Origin: Arcobacter sp.
GTDB lineage: Bacteria; Campylobacterota; Campylobacteria; Campylobacterales; Arcobacteraceae
Direction of reading: 5' to 3'
DNA: 64,000 nucleotides
Assembly: GCA_020048055.1 (NCBI GenBank)
Contig: JAIFNA010000003.1
Coordinates: forward strand, 124,001-188,000
In this document: positions 60,793-64,000 of the stretch, in pieces
Position numbering within the stretch: position 1 is the stretch's first letter
Layout: every line of letters begins with the position of its first letter
Position numbers and translations under genes: made by a program
Notes under the pieces: generated by a model
What the model was told of the DNA's origin: nothing
Seen by the model: only the letters and a program-made list of their open reading frames with translations
The model's database searches: none

Positions 60793-62202
60793 TTATTTTA
60801 TAAATTTAACTAGTATCATCCCGGCAAATTTAGTATCTTTATAAAATTCAACCCTATATATATTTCCATTTTTCTCGACCGAATATTTCTTGCCAAGTGC
60901 TCCATTCAAAATTTTTTGTTCTGTTTCAATAATCTTGGGACTTTTGTATCCAATTACATTAACTCTAAAATTTTTATTTTCTTTTATAAGAAAATCTTTT
61001 TTAACCTCAACAGTATCACCAAATTTTACATTTTTTAATACCCCATCAAGTTCCATCTTAACAGCTATTTCAAAATTTAGATGCTCAACATAATCAGCCT
61101 CTAATTTTGTTAAAATTTTATTCCCATGATAAATTGTATACTCATTGCCTTGTTTTATAATCTTAATCAATGGGTTGCTTGGAAAATATTTCACAACTCC
61201 ATTATTATCAATTGGAAAATATTTTTGTATATTTCTAATGTCCTTCAGTGGCATTTTGATATTTGTACCATCAAATAAAATCTCAATATCTTCGTTTATA
61301 ACTTTATCTATTCCAGCAAGCGACATATCAAATTTTCTTTTGTACTCTATCCCCATAATATCCATAAATTTCTCCATAGACAGAAGCTTATAATAAACCC
61401 TTTCATTTGTAGATAGACTTTTACTTGTTTCATGCCCAAACGCTGCTTTGCCATTTGTTATTGCATAATATGTCAAAGTTTTTGACATCTCTAATTCTTC
61501 ATTTGTACTTTTAAACCTTGTGTGGGTATTTTTTGTTCTATAAACATCTTCTTGATTTAGTAAAAACTTATTTGTGTGCTCAACAACTTCTTCTGAAATC
61601 GTATATAAATCGTTGTACTCTTTTACATTATGCAATAACTCTTGATCTATAACAATTGTTTGACCCCATCTTAGTGGTTGATGCAAATTATCTATAAACA
61701 TTGGTCTATAAAACCCACTTCCGTCATGTAAATTCAAGATAAGCTTTACACTATCATCTTTTATATATTGTTTTATACGCTCAACTATTTTGTATTCTGG
61801 ATCAGTCTCATTTAAATCAGCAAACTTTCGATTCATATCCCCAAAAGGTCCTCTTCCACTTTTGATAATACTGTAAAAGTTTAAATTTGGAACTATCCAA
61901 ACTGAGCCTTTTGTTATTTCATAATGAGTAGATATTATAGAGGCGGCCATAAATCCACCTGGCTCATCACCTTGTATACCACCAACAATTAATAATGTAT
62001 TATTATCTTGCTTACCTTTTTTGATAACATCAAAAGTAAACTCATCAAGCTTATCTTTATCAACTGTATTATTTTTTCCAAGAGCGGTGCTTGTTTTTAA
62101 GTCTGTAATATTTTGATTCTCTTTTACCAAACCAAACGAAGCAACATTTATGCTTACTACAAGTAAACAAATCTTAACTAACTTTAATGTGCCAAGGCTC
62201 AT
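60793..62202 (-). CDS. Csd4/Pgp1-type peptidoglycan carboxypeptidase (M99)
   Basis: This 469-residue protein is an exported zinc peptidase of family M99, which trims the tripeptide of peptidoglycan to dipeptide and sets helical cell shape in Helicobacter (Csd4) and Campylobacter (Pgp1). The signal is KLVKICLLVVSINVASFG. Zinc ligands fit the unusual Q-x-x-E plus His pattern: Q77 and E80 in VGGIQGDEPGG, and H159 in LNLHDGSGF. NRKF near residue 124 is typical. I start it at ATG 62202 behind TGGAGTTA. It overlaps the M15 gene by 29 bases, so the two peptidases are made together. Confidence 0.87.
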   Translation of the reverse strand: MSLGTLKLVKICLLVVSINVASFGLVKENQNITDLKTSTALGKNNTVDKDKLDEFTFDVIKKGKQDNNTLLIVGGIQGDEPGGFMAASIISTHYEITKGSVWIVPNLNFYSIIKSGRGPFGDMNRKFADLNETDPEYKIVERIKQYIKDDSVKLILNLHDGSGFYRPMFIDNLHQPLRWGQTIVIDQELLHNVKEYNDLYTISEEVVEHTNKFLLNQEDVYRTKNTHTRFKSTNEELEMSKTLTYYAITNGKAAFGHETSKSLSTNERVYYKLLSMEKFMDIMGIEYKRKFDMSLAGIDKVINEDIEILFDGTNIKMPLKDIRNIQKYFPIDNNGVVKYFPSNPLIKIIKQGNEYTIYHGNKILTKLEADYVEHLNFEIAVKMELDGVLKNVKFGDTVEVKKDFLIKENKNFRVNVIGYKSPKIIETEQKILNGALGKKYSVEKNGNIYRVEFYKDTKFAGMILVKFIK

Positions 62203-62935
62203 ATATAACTCCATCTGCATTATCAACTACATATCTAATATCAACATAGTTTAATTTTACTAAATTTTTAAATTCTTCCGTTTTTGCAAACTCTTCTGTA
62301 AAGTTTCCTGCACCTAAACCTTTTTTTCCAACATCAAAATCGTGAATAGCGTGATATGTATAAGCAGGTGGAGCTATAACTTTTGAAGCTCCCGAAATAT
62401 TTCCATCAAGTGAATAAATTTTATCAAGATATAAACTAATTTGTTTCGGGATAGCTCTAATTCCTGATGTTAAAACAATATCTCTGCCAACATCTTTAAT
62501 TATCCTATTGTAGTCCTCAACAGGTTTGCCTTTAAATAAATATTGGCCAGTTGAGCCAATCTTTACAGTATCTTTTTCATCTATTTCATAAGTTATATAA
62601 TCAATGATTTTTTTACCATAAAAGCCGTATTTAGTTGGGTCATCATAAAATAACTTATCCATAAAATCAAGTTCATCTTTCGTAAATTGACCTATTCTTG
62701 AAGCACTTTTTGCAACAACCAGTACTTTATCAAGAGGAACCACATTAAAATTTGCATATCCTATATGATTTTTAACTTTATTTAATCTATTTCGCAAACT
62801 CACAAGAGTCTTCCACTCATCTTTGGTGGTAAATATATCAGTATCTAGCACTGGTGGTATTGTTTCATATGCAAACATCTTAGTATTCAAAAGTGGGACA
62901 CACGCCATAAGCCCCATAAATTGTCTACGATTCAT
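62174..62935 (-). CDS. D-Ala-D-Ala carboxypeptidase of the VanY (M15) type, exported
   Basis: A 253-residue exported zinc peptidase. The start MNRRQFMGLMACVPLLNTKMFA looks Tat-like (RRQF), though it may be Sec. The M15B domain shows SGIRAIPKQISLY near residue 155-167, the zinc block APPAYTYHAIHDFDVG (H and D ligands; family S-x-H-x-x-G-x-A-x-D) and the last ligand in YEPWHIKV at the C-terminus. M15 enzymes cut D-Ala from peptidoglycan stem peptides. It is placed next to the Csd4-like gene, so the two may act in sequence: D-Ala removal first, then the M99 cut. Confidence 0.82.
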   Translation of the reverse strand: MNRRQFMGLMACVPLLNTKMFAYETIPPVLDTDIFTTKDEWKTLVSLRNRLNKVKNHIGYANFNVVPLDKVLVVAKSASRIGQFTKDELDFMDKLFYDDPTKYGFYGKKIIDYITYEIDEKDTVKIGSTGQYLFKGKPVEDYNRIIKDVGRDIVLTSGIRAIPKQISLYLDKIYSLDGNISGASKVIAPPAYTYHAIHDFDVGKKGLGAGNFTEEFAKTEEFKNLVKLNYVDIRYVVDNADGVIYEPWHIKVS

Positions 62936-63310
62936 CTATTTATTCCTTTCAAGCTGATCTTTTAAGTGTTGATAAAACTTATCTAATTTTAGTTCTAATT
63001 TACTTGTCCTCATTTTTGTACCCCATGTTGGTTCTGGAAAATAGCTGTCAGTTTCAAATCTTGCTTGAATATGAAAATGGACTTTTGGTAGATAATTCCC
63101 AAAAGAGGCTATATTTATCTTTGTTGGTTTAAAATATTTTATCATCTCTTTTTCACAAAAATCAATCATCTCCAACATCTCAACTCTAAGTTCAAAACTA
63201 CACTCACTAAATTCCTTATAGGGCTCAATTGTAAAAACTTTTACCCACGGAATCTCAAATGGTTCAATCTCAATTTTGAGATTTTTGCCAATAAAAATAG
63301 TATTTTCCAT
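62936..63310 (-). CDS. HIT-like nucleotide-binding protein
   Basis: A 124-residue protein with a HIT-type fold. The terminal motif reads KVHFHIQARF where the family has H-x-H-x-H-x-x; the third His is Gln, as in GalT-type relatives (HPHGQ). Upstream it has WVKVFTIEPYKEFSEC and LPKVHFHI, all as expected. HIT proteins hydrolyse or transfer nucleotides; the Gln version may have another reaction. The ATG at 63310 overlaps the DUF493 stop (TGATG). It is followed at once by the M15 peptidase gene. Confidence 0.7.
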   Translation of the reverse strand: MENTIFIGKNLKIEIEPFEIPWVKVFTIEPYKEFSECSFELRVEMLEMIDFCEKEMIKYFKPTKINIASFGNYLPKVHFHIQARFETDSYFPEPTWGTKMRTSKLELKLDKFYQHLKDQLERNK

Positions 63311-63573
63311 CAAATAACCATCTTTATTTTCTCATGCTCATGCAAAACTTTGTGAAAATGTGTTCTATCATCGTCATTATGTACTAAAAGTTCTATATTT
63401 AAACTTTTAAATTTACCATTACTGCTTGCTTTTGAGTGGCTAACCTTGTGTTCTCTCTCTCCGAATACATCTTTTGCAATAAGATGACCATCATGTTCAT
63501 CATGAATTACAATTTTATAACACCACTCACAAGGGTAAACAAGCTCAAGCTTATGTTTATTTAAATCTATCAT
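63310..63573 (-). CDS. DUF493 (YbeD-like) protein
   Basis: An 87-residue protein of the DUF493/YbeD family: small, alpha/beta, with [17 protein letters not shown] near the start, [36 protein letters not shown] as its main block. E. coli YbeD resembles regulatory ACT domains. It is His-rich (nine His in 87 residues) and has two Cys in CEWC, which could bind metal; this is inference. It overlaps moaC by 4 bases (ATGA). Confidence 0.82.
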   Translation of the reverse strand: MIDLNKHKLELVYPCEWCYKIVIHDEHDGHLIAKDVFGEREHKVSHSKASSNGKFKSLNIELLVHNDDDRTHFHKVLHEHEKIKMVI

Positions 63574-64000
63574 CTATTGTATTCTCCACTTTTCCCGCCA
63601 CTTTTGTGCAACAAAGCTATTTCACTTATCACCATACTTTTATCTATCGCCTTTACCATATCATAAATAGTCAAAAGCCCTATACTAACACCCGTTAAAG
63701 CTTCCATCTCAACACCAGTTTGACCTTTTAATTTAGCTGTGACAGTAAGTCTAAAAGAGCAAATTTCATCTAGCTGTTCAACATCACAATTAATTCCACT
63801 TAATAAAAGAGGATGACACATTGGGATAAGTTCAGGTGTTTTTTTGGCTCCCATAATGCTTGCAATGACTGCTGTTTGTATCACTGGACCTTTTTTATTT
63901 TGATTTAAAACAACATTTAAAAAAGCCTCTTTTGACATAGTTATCGTTCCTGTTGCAACAGCTATTCTAGTTGTATCCTCTTTTAGAGATACATCTACCA
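63570..64000 (-). CDS. moaC: Cyclic pyranopterin monophosphate synthase, 5' end cut off
   Basis: MoaC converts the GTP-derived intermediate to cPMP, the first committed step of molybdenum cofactor synthesis. The reading frame runs off the right edge: upstream of the Met at 63938 it stays open and reads [20 protein letters not shown], which is true MoaC sequence, so the start is beyond 64000 and the ATG at 63938 is internal. Visible blocks are [30 protein letters not shown], the [31 protein letters not shown] region and the end [10 protein letters not shown]. The next gene, DUF493, overlaps by 4 bases. Confidence 0.95.
   Translation of the reverse strand, partial: VDVSLKEDTTRIAVATGTITMSKEAFLNVVLNQNKKGPVIQTAVIASIMGAKKTPELIPMCHPLLLSGINCDVEQLDEICSFRLTVTAKLKGQTGVEMEALTGVSIGLLTIYDMVKAIDKSMVISEIALLHKSGGKSGEYNR

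Overview
The window is AT-rich, gene-dense chromosomal DNA from a member of the Campylobacterota (Epsilonproteobacteria). Evidence for this: a ccoNOQP cbb3 oxidase operon followed by a DUF4006 protein, a PgbA-type plasminogen-binding domain protein, a Csd4/Pgp1-type (M99) cell-shape carboxypeptidase, pseudaminic acid genes beside flagellar genes, a short-form adenylate kinase, and many TTG starts and stop/start overlaps. The AT-richness, the flagellar gene order and the lack of visible sigma-28 or sigma-54 flagellar promoters fit Arcobacteraceae best, but this placement is an inference. No insertion sequence, prophage, integrase or CRISPR array is visible; the window reads as core genome with lineage-specific accessory genes. 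Layout: 1-7.3 kb is translation and nucleotide metabolism (end of rplS, a PLP enzyme, ribE, a DEAD-box helicase, then rpsL-rpsG-fusA behind a structured leader, and adk). 7.3-20.8 kb is flagellar: fliS, fliD and flgK, a tight minus-strand run flgH / unknown / fliL / motE-like / fliJ-like / fliQ / two unknowns, then divergent flgI-fliM running into pseB-pseC-pseF, which make and activate the pseudaminic acid used on flagellin. 20.8-27.8 kb holds a second DEAD-box helicase, a large AAA+ ATPase, panC, a TRIC-family channel, a purN-like gene, purB and a tRNA with anticodon CAT. 27.8-34.6 kb is a plus-strand series: bioD, a PgbA-domain protein, glcD, a BrkB-family protein, fliP, ftsI and a cyclophilin. 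34.6-37.7 kb holds a DnaQ-like exonuclease with a cNMP/CBS/DUF294 protein and a rhodanese. 37.8-43.1 kb looks like a phosphate-stress module: an RMD1/DUF155 membrane protein, a two-domain acyltransferase resembling the ornithine-lipid synthase OlsF, a small orphan protein and a Tat-exported PhoX phosphatase. All three of its promoter regions carry TGTAA-type half-sites on an 11-base period, as expected for an OmpR/PhoB-type regulator. 43.2-47.8 kb holds trpS, a RecN-like ATPase, cysK, a haem-binding CxxCH protein and a membrane protein built of three repeats. 47.9-55.4 kb is a ten-gene operon (ccoN, O, Q, P, DUF4006, a 30-residue membrane peptide, a TPM-domain protein, a FixH-like protein, an AddB-like nuclease and a thioredoxin). 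55.6-57.5 kb has three tandem FlgO-family lipoproteins. The rest holds an MnmD-like methyltransferase, luxS, ccoG, two peptidoglycan peptidases, a HIT-like protein, DUF493 and moaC, which runs off the right edge. Together the genes describe a motile, microaerophilic, glycosylated-flagellum bacterium. The best candidates for something new are the putative Pho module with olsF, the rpsL leader RNA, the 30-residue peptide in the cbb3 operon, the three-repeat membrane protein and the FlgO triplet.
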